Shown piece after piece: positions 16,644 through 26,312 of a stretch of DNA of 64,000 bases (position 1 is the stretch's first letter; each line of letters begins with the position of its first letter). A model generated the notes under the pieces. That model was not told the origin of the DNA and searched no databases. It saw only the letters and a program-made list of their open reading frames with translations. The DNA lies in the NCBI GenBank assembly GCA_002633085.1, contig NSIV01000001.1, positions 558,001 to 622,000 of the forward strand, read 5' to 3'. A program made the translations under genes and the position numbers. The DNA comes from Curvibacter sp. PD_MW3. Its GTDB lineage: Bacteria; Pseudomonadota; Gammaproteobacteria; Burkholderiales; Burkholderiaceae_C.

Positions 16644-19022
16644 TCAGGGCACCGGCGTCAACTTGGCCACCGACAGCGCCAGCCACTTGACGCCGTGACG
16701 CGGGAAGTTGACCTGCGCCCGCGCATCGTCACCCGCCCCTTCGAGCGTGAGCACCGTGCCCTCGCCGAACTTGGTGTGAAACACCTTCATGCCGACCTTC
16801 AGGCCGGTGCTCTCGCTGGCTTTCGACACCGGCTCGGGCGCATGTCGGCTGCTCGAAAAATCAGTGCCGAATGGGCCCTTGGCCCCCGACCATCCTGCGC
16901 GACCAGCTCCTGAATTGATAGCACCCTCAAAGCCGGAGCCAAAGCCCTGGTGCTTCGGCGTGATCCACTTGAGCGTTTCCTCCGGCAGTTCGTCGAAGAA
17001 GCGGCTACGGATGTTGTAGCGCGTCTGGCCGTGCAGCATGCGCGTCTGCGAGTGGCTCAGGTACAGGCGCTGGCGCGCACGCGTGATGGCGACGTACATC
17101 AGGCGCCGCTCCTCCTCCAGCCCGTCGAAGTCGCTCATCGAGTTCTCGTGCGGGAACAGGCCTTCCTCCAGCCCGGTGATGAAGACGCAATTGAACTCCA
17201 GCCCCTTGCTGGCGTGCACCGTCATCAGCTGCACTGCATCCTGCCCGTCCTGCGCCTGGTTGTCACCCGCCTCCAGCGCGGCGTGGGTGAGGAACGCGGC
17301 CAAGGGCGACATCACTTCGCCGGTATCGTCCGGCGCCCCAGGCTCGACAGCCACCGGTGCCGCCGTTTCCTGCGGCAGCGCCTCGGCATCGCGGCCGAAG
17401 CCTTCGAGCGAGACGAAGCTCTCGGCCGCGTTGACCAGTTCTTCCAAGTTCTCAATACGGTCAGCGCCTTCGCGCTCGGCTTGGTAGTGCTCGACCAGGC
17501 CGCTGTGCGCCAGCACCAGCTCGATGATTTCGCGCAACGTCAGGCCCTGCGTCTGCTCGCGCAGCACGTCGATCTTGGCCACGAAAGCACCGAGGTTGGC
17601 GCCGGCCTTGCCGCTGACCGTACTCACCGCATCGTGCAGCGAGCAGCCGGCCGCGCGCGCGGCGTCCTGCAACTGCTCCAGACTGCGCGCGCCGATGCCG
17701 CGCGGCGGGAAGTTGACCACGCGCAGGAAGCTGGTGTCATCCAGCGGGTTTTCCAGCAGGCGCAGGTAGGCCAGCGCGTGCTTGATTTCGGCGCGCTCGA
17801 AGAAGCGCAGGCCGCCGTACACCTTGTAGGGAATGGCGGCATTGAACAAGGCGGTCTCGATCACGCGGCTCTGCGCGTTGGAGCGGTACAGCACGGCGAT
17901 CTCTTTTCTCTCCATGCCTTCGCGCACCAGCTGTTTCATCTCATCCACCATCCACTGCGCCTCGGCGAAGTCGCTGGTGGACTCATAGACCCGCACCGGC
18001 TCACCGGGCCCCTGGTCGGTACGCAGGTTCTTGCCCAGGCGGTGCTTGTTGTGGCTGATCAGCTCGTTGGCGGCGTCCAGGATGTTGCTGTAGCTGCGGT
18101 AGTTCTGCTCCAGCTTGATCTGGTGCTGCACCTTGAATTCGCGCACGAAATCGGCCATATTGCCGACGCGCGCACCACGGAAGGCGTAGATGCTCTGGTC
18201 GTCGTCACCCACCGCCAGCACCGCGCCGCCGTCCGGGCGTAGCGTGCCGCTGTCGTCCTGGCCCGCGAGCTGCTTGATCCAGGCGTACTGCAGCTTGTTG
18301 GTGTCCTGGAACTCGTCGATCAGGATGTGGCGGAAACGCCGCTGGTAGTGTTCGCGCACCGGATCGTTGTCACGCAGCAGCTCGTAGGAACGCAGCAGCA
18401 GCTCGCCGAAATCGACCACGCCTTCGCGCTGGCACTGCTCTTCATACAGCTGGTACAGCTCCACCTTCTTGCGTGTGTCCTCGTCGCGCGCCTCCACCAT
18501 GTGGGGACGCAGGCCTTCTTCCTTGCAGCCGGCAATGAACCACTGCAACTGCTTCGGTGGGAAGCGTTCGTCGTCCACATTGAACTGCTTGCACAGGCGC
18601 TTGATGGCGCTGAGCTGGTCCTGCGTGTCCAGGATCTGGAAAGTCTGCGGCAGGTTGGCCGCTTTGTAGTGGGCGCGCAGCAGCCGGTTGCACAGGCCGT
18701 GGAAGGTGCCGATCCACATGCCGCGCACATTGACCGGCAGCATGCTCGAGAGGCGCGTCATCATCTCGCGCGCCGCCTTGTTGGTGAAGGTCACCGCCAG
18801 CACACCGCCGGGCGATACCTGCCCCGTCTGCAACAGCCAAGCGATGCGCGTGGTCAGCACCCGCGTCTTGCCCGAACCGGCGCCGGCCAGGATCAGCGCA
18901 TGCTCGGGCGGCAGCGTGACGGCGGCACGCTGCTCCTCATTCAGACTCGCGATCAACGGGGAGTCGGTGGCGGTGGAAAACAGGGAGGGGGAGAAACCGG
19001 ACGGCGGCAGAACAGAGGACAT
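16644..19022 (-). CDS. uvrD: DNA helicase II (UvrD/PcrA)
   Basis: A 792-residue superfamily 1A helicase. Motifs seen: Q-motif SLNEEQRAAV, Walker A AGAGSGKTRVL near residue 46, IDEFQDTNKLQY (Walker B), GDDDQSIYAFRGA, RNYRSYSNIL-like motif IV region and the motif V/VI stretch VHASKGLEFNCVF and EERRLMYVAITRARQ. It unwinds DNA 3'-5' in nucleotide excision and mismatch repair. The C-terminal tail (about residues 700-792) has low-complexity sequence then the typical FGEGTVLTLEG domain. A dispersed 17-bp element lies in that low-complexity part (16906-16922). Confidence 0.95.
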   Translation of the reverse strand: MSSVLPPSGFSPSLFSTATDSPLIASLNEEQRAAVTLPPEHALILAGAGSGKTRVLTTRIAWLLQTGQVSPGGVLAVTFTNKAAREMMTRLSSMLPVNVRGMWIGTFHGLCNRLLRAHYKAANLPQTFQILDTQDQLSAIKRLCKQFNVDDERFPPKQLQWFIAGCKEEGLRPHMVEARDEDTRKKVELYQLYEEQCQREGVVDFGELLLRSYELLRDNDPVREHYQRRFRHILIDEFQDTNKLQYAWIKQLAGQDDSGTLRPDGGAVLAVGDDDQSIYAFRGARVGNMADFVREFKVQHQIKLEQNYRSYSNILDAANELISHNKHRLGKNLRTDQGPGEPVRVYESTSDFAEAQWMVDEMKQLVREGMERKEIAVLYRSNAQSRVIETALFNAAIPYKVYGGLRFFERAEIKHALAYLRLLENPLDDTSFLRVVNFPPRGIGARSLEQLQDAARAAGCSLHDAVSTVSGKAGANLGAFVAKIDVLREQTQGLTLREIIELVLAHSGLVEHYQAEREGADRIENLEELVNAAESFVSLEGFGRDAEALPQETAAPVAVEPGAPDDTGEVMSPLAAFLTHAALEAGDNQAQDGQDAVQLMTVHASKGLEFNCVFITGLEEGLFPHENSMSDFDGLEEERRLMYVAITRARQRLYLSHSQTRMLHGQTRYNIRSRFFDELPEETLKWITPKHQGFGSGFEGAINSGAGRAGWSGAKGPFGTDFSSSRHAPEPVSKASESTGLKVGMKVFHTKFGEGTVLTLEGAGDDARAQVNFPRHGVKWLALSVAKLTPVP
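16906..16922 (-). repeat. 17-bp GCTATC..AGC element, copy 3 (in uvrD)
   Basis: GCTATCAATTCAGGAGC on the minus strand, the coding strand of uvrD. It encodes part of the linker around GAINSGAG, a region of variable length between the motor core and the C-terminal domain. Confidence 0.6.
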
Positions 19023-19055
19023 GCCGCCATTGTAGGAAGTCCGCTCCCCAACGCC

Positions 19056-20924
19056 TCAGATCTGCACCCGTGTCCCCAATTCGATCACGCAGTTGTTCGG
19101 CAGGCGGAAAAAGTCCGCCACGTTGCCGGCATTACGCGACATGAGGGAAAACAAGGCCTCGCGCCAGCGCGCCATACCAGCCCCCCGGGTCGGCACCACG
19201 ATTTCCCGGCTGAGGAAATAGGAGGTCTCGAACAGGTTGATCGGCAAGCCCTGGGCCTGGCAGCGTTCAAGCGCCTGCGGGATGTCGGGGGTGTTCATAA
19301 AGCCGTAGTTCACCTGCACCTTCCAGAAGCCCGGCACCAGAGGTGTCACCTGCACGCGCTCCTCGTCTGCAATCCAGGGCACATCGTGGAACACCACCGT
19401 CAGGATCAGATTACGCTCGTGCAGCACCTGGTTGTGCTTGAGGTTGTGCATCAGTGCCTGCGGCACGGTGTCCGGATTGGCCACCGCATAAACGGCCGTG
19501 CGCGGCACACGGTGCACCGACTCGGCGGCCATGGTTGTAATGAAAGGCAACAGTTCCGGATCGCCCTGCCGGATGTTCTCGATCAGCAGCTCGCGGCCGC
19601 GCCGCCAGGTCGCCATGACAGCGAAGATGGCGATGCCGGTGACCAACGGAAACCAGCCCCCCTCCAGGAACTTGATCGCACAGGAGACGACCAGCGCCGC
19701 ATCCAGCAGCAGGAAGCCCCCGGTGGCGGCCAGCGCCAGCGGCAAGGGGTAGCCCCAGCCTTGGCGAAGAACAAAGAAGGTCAACAGCGTGGTGATGAAC
19801 ATGGTCAGCGTGACCGCAATCCCATAGGCCGAGGCCAGGGCTGAAGAACTGCCGAAGCCGACCACCGCCAGCAGCACGGCCACCAGCAGCAGCCAGTTGA
19901 CCTCCGGCATGTAGATCTGGCCGACCTCCTTGGCCGAGGTGTACAGCACGCGCATGCGCGGCAGCAGGCCCAGCTGGATCGCCTGTTTCGTGACCGAATA
20001 GGCACCGGAGATCACCGCCTGCGAGGCGATGATGGTGGCCAGCGTGGCCAGCACCACCGCCGGCACCAGCCAGGCCGTGGGGAACATGCGATAGAACGGG
20101 TTGTCGACAGCGGACGGGTCGCGCATGAGCAATGCGCCCTGGCCCATGTAGTTGATCGTCAGCGCCGGCAGCACATAAGTGATCCAGGCCAGCTGGACCG
20201 GGCGCTTGCCGAAGTGTCCCATGTCGGCATACAGCGCCTCGGCACCCGTGAAAGCCAGCACGATGGCGCCCACCGCCACAAACACATGCCAGCCCTGGGC
20301 ACGCAGGAAAGCCAGCGCATGCAGCGGGTTCAAGGCCGCCAGGATGGCGGGTTCGCGCACGATCTCCAGCACGCCGGTGAAAGCCAACACCGCAAACCAC
20401 AGCACGATGACGGGGCCGAACAGCCGGCCGACCAGGCCGGTGCCAAAACGCTGCACCATGAACAGACCGACCAGCACCGCGGCGGACGCCGGCAGCACAT
20501 AGGGCTTGAGCGCCGGCGTCACCACCTCCAGGCCCTCGACCGCACTCAACACGGAGATGGCCGGCGTGATGACGCTGTCACCATAAAACAGCGCTGCCCC
20601 CGCCACGCCGGTCAGCAACAGCGCGATACGTCGCCCGGGCGTCTTGCCCGCCGCCTGGGCAGCCAGCGCCGTCAGTGCCAGGATGCCGCCTTCGCCGCGG
20701 TTGTTGGCACGCAGGATCAGCAGCACGTATTTGAGGGTGACGATGGTCAGCAGGCCCCAGACAATCACCGAGACGGCACCCATGATGTGGACCATATCCA
20801 CCGGCACACCTGCGGCCCCAAAGATCTCCTTCATGGTGTACAGCGGACTGGTGCCAATGTCGCCGTACACCACACCCAAGGCACCGAGCGTAAGCACCGC
20901 GAGTTTTTCCTTGTCGTGATTCAT
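19056..20924 (-). CDS. kup: Kup family low-affinity potassium transporter
   Basis: A protein of about 622 residues with twelve hydrophobic segments in the first 440 residues and a hydrophilic C-terminal domain. The N-terminus [18 protein letters not shown] is the Kup signature. It imports K+ coupled to protons. Several starts are possible (GTG 20960, ATG 20939, 20930, 20924); I chose 20924 because the family homology begins right after it, but none has a strong ribosome site. It lies about 80 bases downstream of a KdpE-like regulator gene on the same strand, which suggests it is controlled by that two-component pair. Confidence 0.93.
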   Translation of the reverse strand: MNHDKEKLAVLTLGALGVVYGDIGTSPLYTMKEIFGAAGVPVDMVHIMGAVSVIVWGLLTIVTLKYVLLILRANNRGEGGILALTALAAQAAGKTPGRRIALLLTGVAGAALFYGDSVITPAISVLSAVEGLEVVTPALKPYVLPASAAVLVGLFMVQRFGTGLVGRLFGPVIVLWFAVLAFTGVLEIVREPAILAALNPLHALAFLRAQGWHVFVAVGAIVLAFTGAEALYADMGHFGKRPVQLAWITYVLPALTINYMGQGALLMRDPSAVDNPFYRMFPTAWLVPAVVLATLATIIASQAVISGAYSVTKQAIQLGLLPRMRVLYTSAKEVGQIYMPEVNWLLLVAVLLAVVGFGSSSALASAYGIAVTLTMFITTLLTFFVLRQGWGYPLPLALAATGGFLLLDAALVVSCAIKFLEGGWFPLVTGIAIFAVMATWRRGRELLIENIRQGDPELLPFITTMAAESVHRVPRTAVYAVANPDTVPQALMHNLKHNQVLHERNLILTVVFHDVPWIADEERVQVTPLVPGFWKVQVNYGFMNTPDIPQALERCQAQGLPINLFETSYFLSREIVVPTRGAGMARWREALFSLMSRNAGNVADFFRLPNNCVIELGTRVQI

Positions 20925-21002
20925 GTCCATCAAAAGCATTCGAAGTGACGATGCCGGCACTATCCCGTGCCCGGCATCAGGAACGCATAAGGACGCGATG
21001 GC

Positions 21003-21689
21003 TCAGTCGCTGGCAAGCCGGTAACCAACGCCAGTCTCGGTCAGCAGATGGCGCGGCTCGGCCGGATCGCGCTCGATCTTGGTGCGCAACTGCCCCATGT
21101 AAAGCCGCAGGTAGTGGGTGTGCTCGGTGAACTCGGGGCCCCACACATCCGCCAGCAGTTGCCGGTGCGTCACCACCCGGCCGGCGCTGCGCACCAGACG
21201 CGCCAGCAGCTTGAACTCGGTGGGTGTGAGATGCACCGGCGCACCGGCGCGTTGTACCGTGTGCGCGGCGAGATCGATGCGCAGGTCGTCCAGCTCATGC
21301 ACCGTCACGGCGGCGGCCAGGGCCGTGCCGCGGTGACGCAGTGCCACGCGGATGCGCGCCAGCAACTCGCCCACGCTGAAGGGTTTGGTCAGGTAGTCGT
21401 CGGCGCCGGCATCGAGCAGTTCGATCTTCTGCGCCTCCTGGTGACGTGCTGACACCACGACAATGGGCACACTCTGTAGCCGGCGCACCTCTTTCACCAA
21501 CTGCAGGCCATCGCCGTCAGGCAAGCCCAGGTCCAGCACGATGACGTCGGGCGGGCTGTGGCGCAGCAGCGCCATGGCCTCGCTCAACGTCACCGCGGTC
21601 TGCACCTCAAAACCTTCGACCGAGAGCGAGGATTGCATCAGCGTGCGGATCTCGCGGTCATCCTCCACCACCAGCACGCGCAAGGTCAT
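21003..21689 (-). CDS. kdpE: KdpE-like response regulator
   Basis: A 228-residue OmpR/KdpE-type regulator. The receiver has the acidic pair VVEDD, phosphorylation site D53 (VLDLGLPDGDG) and K102 (TKPF). The winged-helix output domain ends with HYLRLYMGQLRTKIE, very like KdpE. The start at 21689 is decided by a strong GGAGG seven bases upstream. It follows the KdpD-like kinase gene by 58 bases and precedes kup, with no kdpFABC genes nearby. The likely target is therefore kup (inference). Confidence 0.9.
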   Translation of the reverse strand: MTLRVLVVEDDREIRTLMQSSLSVEGFEVQTAVTLSEAMALLRHSPPDVIVLDLGLPDGDGLQLVKEVRRLQSVPIVVVSARHQEAQKIELLDAGADDYLTKPFSVGELLARIRVALRHRGTALAAAVTVHELDDLRIDLAAHTVQRAGAPVHLTPTEFKLLARLVRSAGRVVTHRQLLADVWGPEFTEHTHYLRLYMGQLRTKIERDPAEPRHLLTETGVGYRLASD

Positions 21690-21747
21690 GACAACACCTC
21701 CGTGCAGCGCATTGCGGTGCGAGCCCCTTCGGGCGGCCGGGCGGGGC

Positions 21748-23241
21748 TCATGGCAGCTCCGGCATCGGTTGTGGCACATCCAGCGGCAGCACCAGACAGA
21801 AAATGCTGCCCTCGCCCGCACGGGACTGCAGCGTCAACCGGCCGCCATGCGCCTGCGCAATGGCGCGGCAGACCGCCAGCCCCAGACCGGCACCGCGCCG
21901 GCCCGAGCGGTCGCCACGCGCATAAGGTTTGAAGATGTCTTCCTGTTCGGCCAGCGCAATGCCGAGCCCGTGGTCCGCGACGCAGAGCTGGATCTGCTGC
22001 GGCTGTGCGCTGACCGTCAGATCGATGGTCCCCTCGCCATGCTTGAGCGCGTTATCCAGCAGATTGCCGACCAGCTGCGACAGCAGCACCGGATCAGCCC
22101 TCACCAGCGGCAGGCCTTTGGGCACGCTGGCGCGGATGCGATGGTCCGGGTCGTGCGGGCGCATGCGCGCCAGCACCGCACCGACGATCTCCTCCATCGA
22201 CTCCCAATCGCGCCGCAACACCAGCCCGGGGCTGGCCAGTCGCACCATTTGCAAGGTGTTCTCGGTGATGGCATTGAGGTAGGACGCCTCGCTGGCAATG
22301 CTGTCCAGCAAGCGCGTCTGTTCCGTCGGGTCCAGTTTGTCGTGCTGGGTCTGCAGCGCAGACGCCGCGCCCACGATGGCGGCCAGCGGCGTGCGCAGAT
22401 CATGCGAGATCGCCGCCAGAAAGGTACTCTGCAACTGCTGGCGCTGGGCCTCACCCTGTGCCGCCAGCATGGACGTTGTGAGCCTCAGGCGCCATAGCGC
22501 CTGCGCCAGCAGGGCGCACAGCGCCTGAGCGTGCTCCCGCCCCATTTCATCAGCAGCCAAGGCAGGGCGGATACAAGCAGCACCCGACACCTGCTCCCGG
22601 CCGCCCAAGGGCAGGTACCAAGCGTCCAGACCGGGCCAGCGCCCCGTGCCCGGCCCCAGCACGGCGCTCTCCTTCATGCAGCAGCGCATGCCATCGAGTA
22701 CGGGGGGTGCAAGCCCCTCCGCACGCGCCAAAACCTCCACGCTGTCCGCCAGCACCAACGTATTAGGCCCTGCAAAGGCAGCATCCAGCGCGCTACGGCC
22801 CAAGGTCTGCACCTGTTGCGGTGTGGTGACACTGGACAACTCGGTCGCCAGCGCCTGCAACTGCCGTGCACGTTGCTCATTCAGTCGGGCGACCTCGGTC
22901 TCGCGCCGCAGCCCGCTGGCCAGACGGCTGATGACCAGGGCGACCACCAGCATGGTGGTCAGCGCGATGAAATGCTCCTGGCTCTCGACCTCGAACGTCC
23001 AACGCGGCGGCACGAAGAAGAAATTCAGGGCAGTGACGGCCCCCACTGCACAAACCGCTGACTCGATCCATTCCAGCTTGTAGGCGGCAAGCACCACGAC
23101 CAGCACATAAATCATGGCCTGGCTGGTCAGCGATACATACGGCTCCAGCACCAGGCCGGCAATGGTGGCCAGCGAAAGCAGCCCGATGACGATGCCCCAA
23201 TGCCTGCTGGAGGTGATGGCCAGAGTCCCTGATCGTTCCAT
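21748..23241 (-). CDS. kdpD: KdpD-like sensor kinase lacking the N-terminal domain
   Basis: A 497-residue histidine kinase. It starts directly with the four-helix DUF4118 membrane region of KdpD (about 15-110, including FFFVPPRWTFEV), then a GAF-like domain (125-255), HisKA with H280 in AAISHDLRTPLAA, and HATPase boxes LVGNLLDNALKHG, DHGLGIA and GAGLGLAV. Full KdpD proteins are near 900 residues and carry an N-terminal KdpD/Usp domain of about 370 residues; that part is absent. The upstream DNA has no open frame resembling it, so this is a short architecture, not a visible frameshift. It probably senses K+ or osmotic state through the membrane and GAF parts. Confidence 0.88.
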   Translation of the reverse strand: MERSGTLAITSSRHWGIVIGLLSLATIAGLVLEPYVSLTSQAMIYVLVVVLAAYKLEWIESAVCAVGAVTALNFFFVPPRWTFEVESQEHFIALTTMLVVALVISRLASGLRRETEVARLNEQRARQLQALATELSSVTTPQQVQTLGRSALDAAFAGPNTLVLADSVEVLARAEGLAPPVLDGMRCCMKESAVLGPGTGRWPGLDAWYLPLGGREQVSGAACIRPALAADEMGREHAQALCALLAQALWRLRLTTSMLAAQGEAQRQQLQSTFLAAISHDLRTPLAAIVGAASALQTQHDKLDPTEQTRLLDSIASEASYLNAITENTLQMVRLASPGLVLRRDWESMEEIVGAVLARMRPHDPDHRIRASVPKGLPLVRADPVLLSQLVGNLLDNALKHGEGTIDLTVSAQPQQIQLCVADHGLGIALAEQEDIFKPYARGDRSGRRGAGLGLAVCRAIAQAHGGRLTLQSRAGEGSIFCLVLPLDVPQPMPELP

Positions 23242-23410
23242 GATGCTGACAGCGTAGCACTGCCTGCATCAGGATTGCATTAGGAAGAACTCAAGAGTCA
23301 ATGAAACAACCCAGACGGCACACGATTGAGCATTCACGGGGAACCAGCAGCTAGGCTTCAACGGGGATGAAAATAGGGGGAGTGGCGGCAGCCCAAAAAG
23401 CCTGCCTCGT

Positions 23411-26203
23411 TCAGGGGTTGTCCCTCATCCGCATCAAAGTCTCAAGCTCCAGAATCGGCAGTGGGCGACTGAACAGGTAGCCCTGGTAGCTGCGGCAGCC
23501 GAGACCGGCCAAGGCTTCGCGCTGCGCTTCGGTCTCGACGCCTTCGGCAATCACCTTCAAGCCCAGGCTGTTGCCCAAGGCAACGACCATTTTGGCGATG
23601 GCGGCGTCGTTGGGGTCGACCAGAATGTCGCGCACAAAACCCTGATCGATCTTCAGCTGATCAAGCGGCAGGCGCTTGAGGTAGGCAAGCGAAGAGAAAC
23701 CGGTGCCGAAGTCATCCAGCGAGAAATTCACGCCTTGCGCTCGAAGCGCCGTCATCTTCGCAATGACGTCGTCGATATTGACCGCCAGCATGCTCTCTGT
23801 AAGTTCCAGCTTGAGCTGGTTCGCCTTCGCACCGGTGCTGGCCAATGCCTCCAGGACTTGCGCCACGAAGTCGTCCTGATGGAACTGGCGTGCGCTGACA
23901 TTCACGGCCATGGTCAGGCGTGCCATACCGGGCTGATCGCGCCAGCGGGCCAGTTGTGCACAGGCTGTGTGCAAGGCCCAGTTGCCCAAGGGCAGAATCA
24001 ACCCGGTTTCTTCGGCCAGTGGAATGAACTCAGCCGGGGACACTAAGCCACGTTGGGGGTCCTGCCAGCGCACCAGCGCTTCGACGCCGGTGATCTCGCC
24101 CGCATCGTTCACCTGGACCTGATAGTGCAGAAGAAACTGCTGTTTTTGCAACGCCTCCCGCAGGCTGACCTCGAGTGCGGCGCGCATATTGACCATGGCC
24201 TGCATTTGCGGATCGAAGAACCGCAACGCATTGCGGCCGGCAGCTTTGGCCTGGTACATGGCCAGATCGGCCCGCTTCAGCGGATCGACCGTATTCTCCT
24301 GCTGATCGCCGAACAAGGTGATACCGATGCTGCAACTGGTGTGGTGCTCGATCTTGTTGAGTGAAAAAGGCAGGTCGAATGCAGCAAGAATCTTTTCTGC
24401 CACCTTTTCTGCTCCGGTGGCAGCCGCCTCGGGATCCGGACTGAGCTGCTCCAGCAACACCACGAATTCGTCACCGCCAATGCGCGCCACCATGTCCTCG
24501 TCGCGGACGCATACACTCAGTCGCCTGGCGACCTTTTGCAGCAGAAGATCGCCCATGTCGTGACCGAGTGTGTCGTTCAGGGTCTTGAAGTTATCCAGAT
24601 CGACATACACCAATGCGCCGTACTGACGGTGGCGGACATTGGCCGCAATGGCATGCTTGAGCCGGTCCGTGAACAGCCGGCGGTTGGGCAATTCCGTCAA
24701 TGCGTCCGCATAGGCGAGGTGCTCGATCTGCCGGAGGGTCTCCTTGCGGGCCGTGATGTCGTGCGTGACCGACAGGAGACAAGGCTCGCCAGCCAGACTA
24801 ATCACGTTGGCAGACACCAGTGTCGTGATCAACTTGCGATCCTTGGTGACCAGTTCAGCCTCGAGGTTTTCGCAATGGCCGTCAGCTTCGATGGCACGCA
24901 TCAGAACGACCCGCTCGTCCCAGTTGGGCCAGATGCCGATATCCCGCGACGTCTTGCCAATCACCTCTTCCCGTGTCCAGCCGAACAGATGCGAGAAGCC
25001 ATCGTTGACATCCAGGTACTGTCCGTCGGACAGACGGGTGATGGTCAAGGCATCAGGGCTGGTCCTGAAGGCGGTTCGGTAGCGCTCCTCGCTCTCTTCC
25101 AGACCTTCCTGACGCTGCTTCAAGGCGAGCACCAGCCGATTGAAAGCGCTGATCAGCTGGCCAATCTCATCCTGTCGGGTGACGGGGAAGGAATGAAGCG
25201 GTCGATTGGTCTCGGACAGCGCAGACAAGGTCCGGACCGCCACCTGGAGCGGCTCCAGCTCGCGCCTGAGCATCCACCAGGTCAGCCCACCTGCAAGCAC
25301 CGTCAGGAGCAGCGTGGCCAGCAACAATCGCTCCTGCATGGCCCGAATCGGGGCAAAAGCCACCGACGTCGGCAAGGCAATGGCCGCATACCAGCCTGCC
25401 ACGGGGATGCGCTTGACCGACGCCAGCACCTGCTCGCCCAGCGGATTGATCAACACCTCCGTCCCCTCGTACCCTCGGATGAAGCGCTCCAGCATTGGAT
25501 TGGCATCGGGTGGTGGAAGCGTTTCCAATATCCGGCTTTTGTCCGAGGAAGAGACAATCAGCCGATACTGCGGCGCGACCACCAGGTAGTTGCCAGTCTT
25601 GCCTAGGTGGTCTTTTTCCACTCGATCCAGAAAATTTGACTTGCCCAGGTTGATCCCTGCCGCCAAGGCGCCAATCACCTGCCCCTGGACGTCCCGGATC
25701 GGCACCGCCATGGCAATCACCGGGATTTGAAGTGTTCTGCCAACGAGCGGTCGGCTGATCGACGCCCGGCCCTCACGCAACGCGGCGGCAATGTAGTCCC
25801 GATCCGAGTAATTGACGCCCAGCCGATTCGCCGAAACGGGCAAGGAAGCCCGTGCGATGCCATCCAGCGCTGTCACAAAAATTCCGCCGTTGAACAGCTC
25901 CTGGAAAACGACCAGCTTGGCCAGCTGATCCTGCAAGTCCTCCGGACTGGCCAGCGTCTGTGGACGAATGTCCTGCGCCACTTTCTCCATCATGTGGATG
26001 CGGCTGCTCAGTTCCTGGTTGATCTCATTCGCCAACAAGGTAACGGTCGAAAACTGTTGCTCCCCCAACAGACGCTGCATGTCTTTGCGCAGGGTCTGAT
26101 CGGCGTAGAAAGCCAGCGACCAGATGCTGATCAGGAAAATGCTCAGCGTGAAGAGCGTTGCCCTCGTCTTCAGCGAGTGCTTCTGCAGCCAACTCCAGTT
26201 CAT
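23411..26203 (-). CDS. GGDEF/EAL c-di-GMP receptor with periplasmic sensor and PAS
   Basis: A 930-residue membrane protein. Order: first helix (about 10-32), periplasmic dCache-like sensor (35-270), second helix (about 275-297), HAMP (300-355), PAS (365-470, with HLFGWTREEVIGKTSRDIG), GGDEF (480-650) and EAL (670-920). GGDEF is intact in ARIGGDEFVVLLE and EAL in GVEALVRWQDP with DDFGTGFSSLAYL, so both cyclase and phosphodiesterase activity are possible. The start at 26203 has GGAG five bases upstream. It lies downstream of a hybrid histidine kinase gene on the same strand, 110 bases away, which may or may not form one unit. Confidence 0.92.
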   Translation of the reverse strand: MNWSWLQKHSLKTRATLFTLSIFLISIWSLAFYADQTLRKDMQRLLGEQQFSTVTLLANEINQELSSRIHMMEKVAQDIRPQTLASPEDLQDQLAKLVVFQELFNGGIFVTALDGIARASLPVSANRLGVNYSDRDYIAAALREGRASISRPLVGRTLQIPVIAMAVPIRDVQGQVIGALAAGINLGKSNFLDRVEKDHLGKTGNYLVVAPQYRLIVSSSDKSRILETLPPPDANPMLERFIRGYEGTEVLINPLGEQVLASVKRIPVAGWYAAIALPTSVAFAPIRAMQERLLLATLLLTVLAGGLTWWMLRRELEPLQVAVRTLSALSETNRPLHSFPVTRQDEIGQLISAFNRLVLALKQRQEGLEESEERYRTAFRTSPDALTITRLSDGQYLDVNDGFSHLFGWTREEVIGKTSRDIGIWPNWDERVVLMRAIEADGHCENLEAELVTKDRKLITTLVSANVISLAGEPCLLSVTHDITARKETLRQIEHLAYADALTELPNRRLFTDRLKHAIAANVRHRQYGALVYVDLDNFKTLNDTLGHDMGDLLLQKVARRLSVCVRDEDMVARIGGDEFVVLLEQLSPDPEAAATGAEKVAEKILAAFDLPFSLNKIEHHTSCSIGITLFGDQQENTVDPLKRADLAMYQAKAAGRNALRFFDPQMQAMVNMRAALEVSLREALQKQQFLLHYQVQVNDAGEITGVEALVRWQDPQRGLVSPAEFIPLAEETGLILPLGNWALHTACAQLARWRDQPGMARLTMAVNVSARQFHQDDFVAQVLEALASTGAKANQLKLELTESMLAVNIDDVIAKMTALRAQGVNFSLDDFGTGFSSLAYLKRLPLDQLKIDQGFVRDILVDPNDAAIAKMVVALGNSLGLKVIAEGVETEAQREALAGLGCRSYQGYLFSRPLPILELETLMRMRDNP

Positions 26204-26312
26204 GCGGTCTCCAGCTGAACGCCCTGTACCGGTCAAGAGCCAAGGCCACTCTATCTCACTCTATAGCTGGACGCAGAAAACCATTTCCATTTCAGGGCCT
26301 AACGCGTGCTTC

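Noticed and set aside
18327-19844. A 505-codon open frame on the plus strand across uvrD and kup
   Set aside because: It spans two clear genes on the other strand and has the composition of a GC-skew shadow.
23242-23410. Possible lost N-terminal part of KdpD upstream of the kinase gene
   Set aside because: The 168 bases contain stops in all frames of that strand and nothing like the KdpD or Usp domain, so a frameshift is not supported here.
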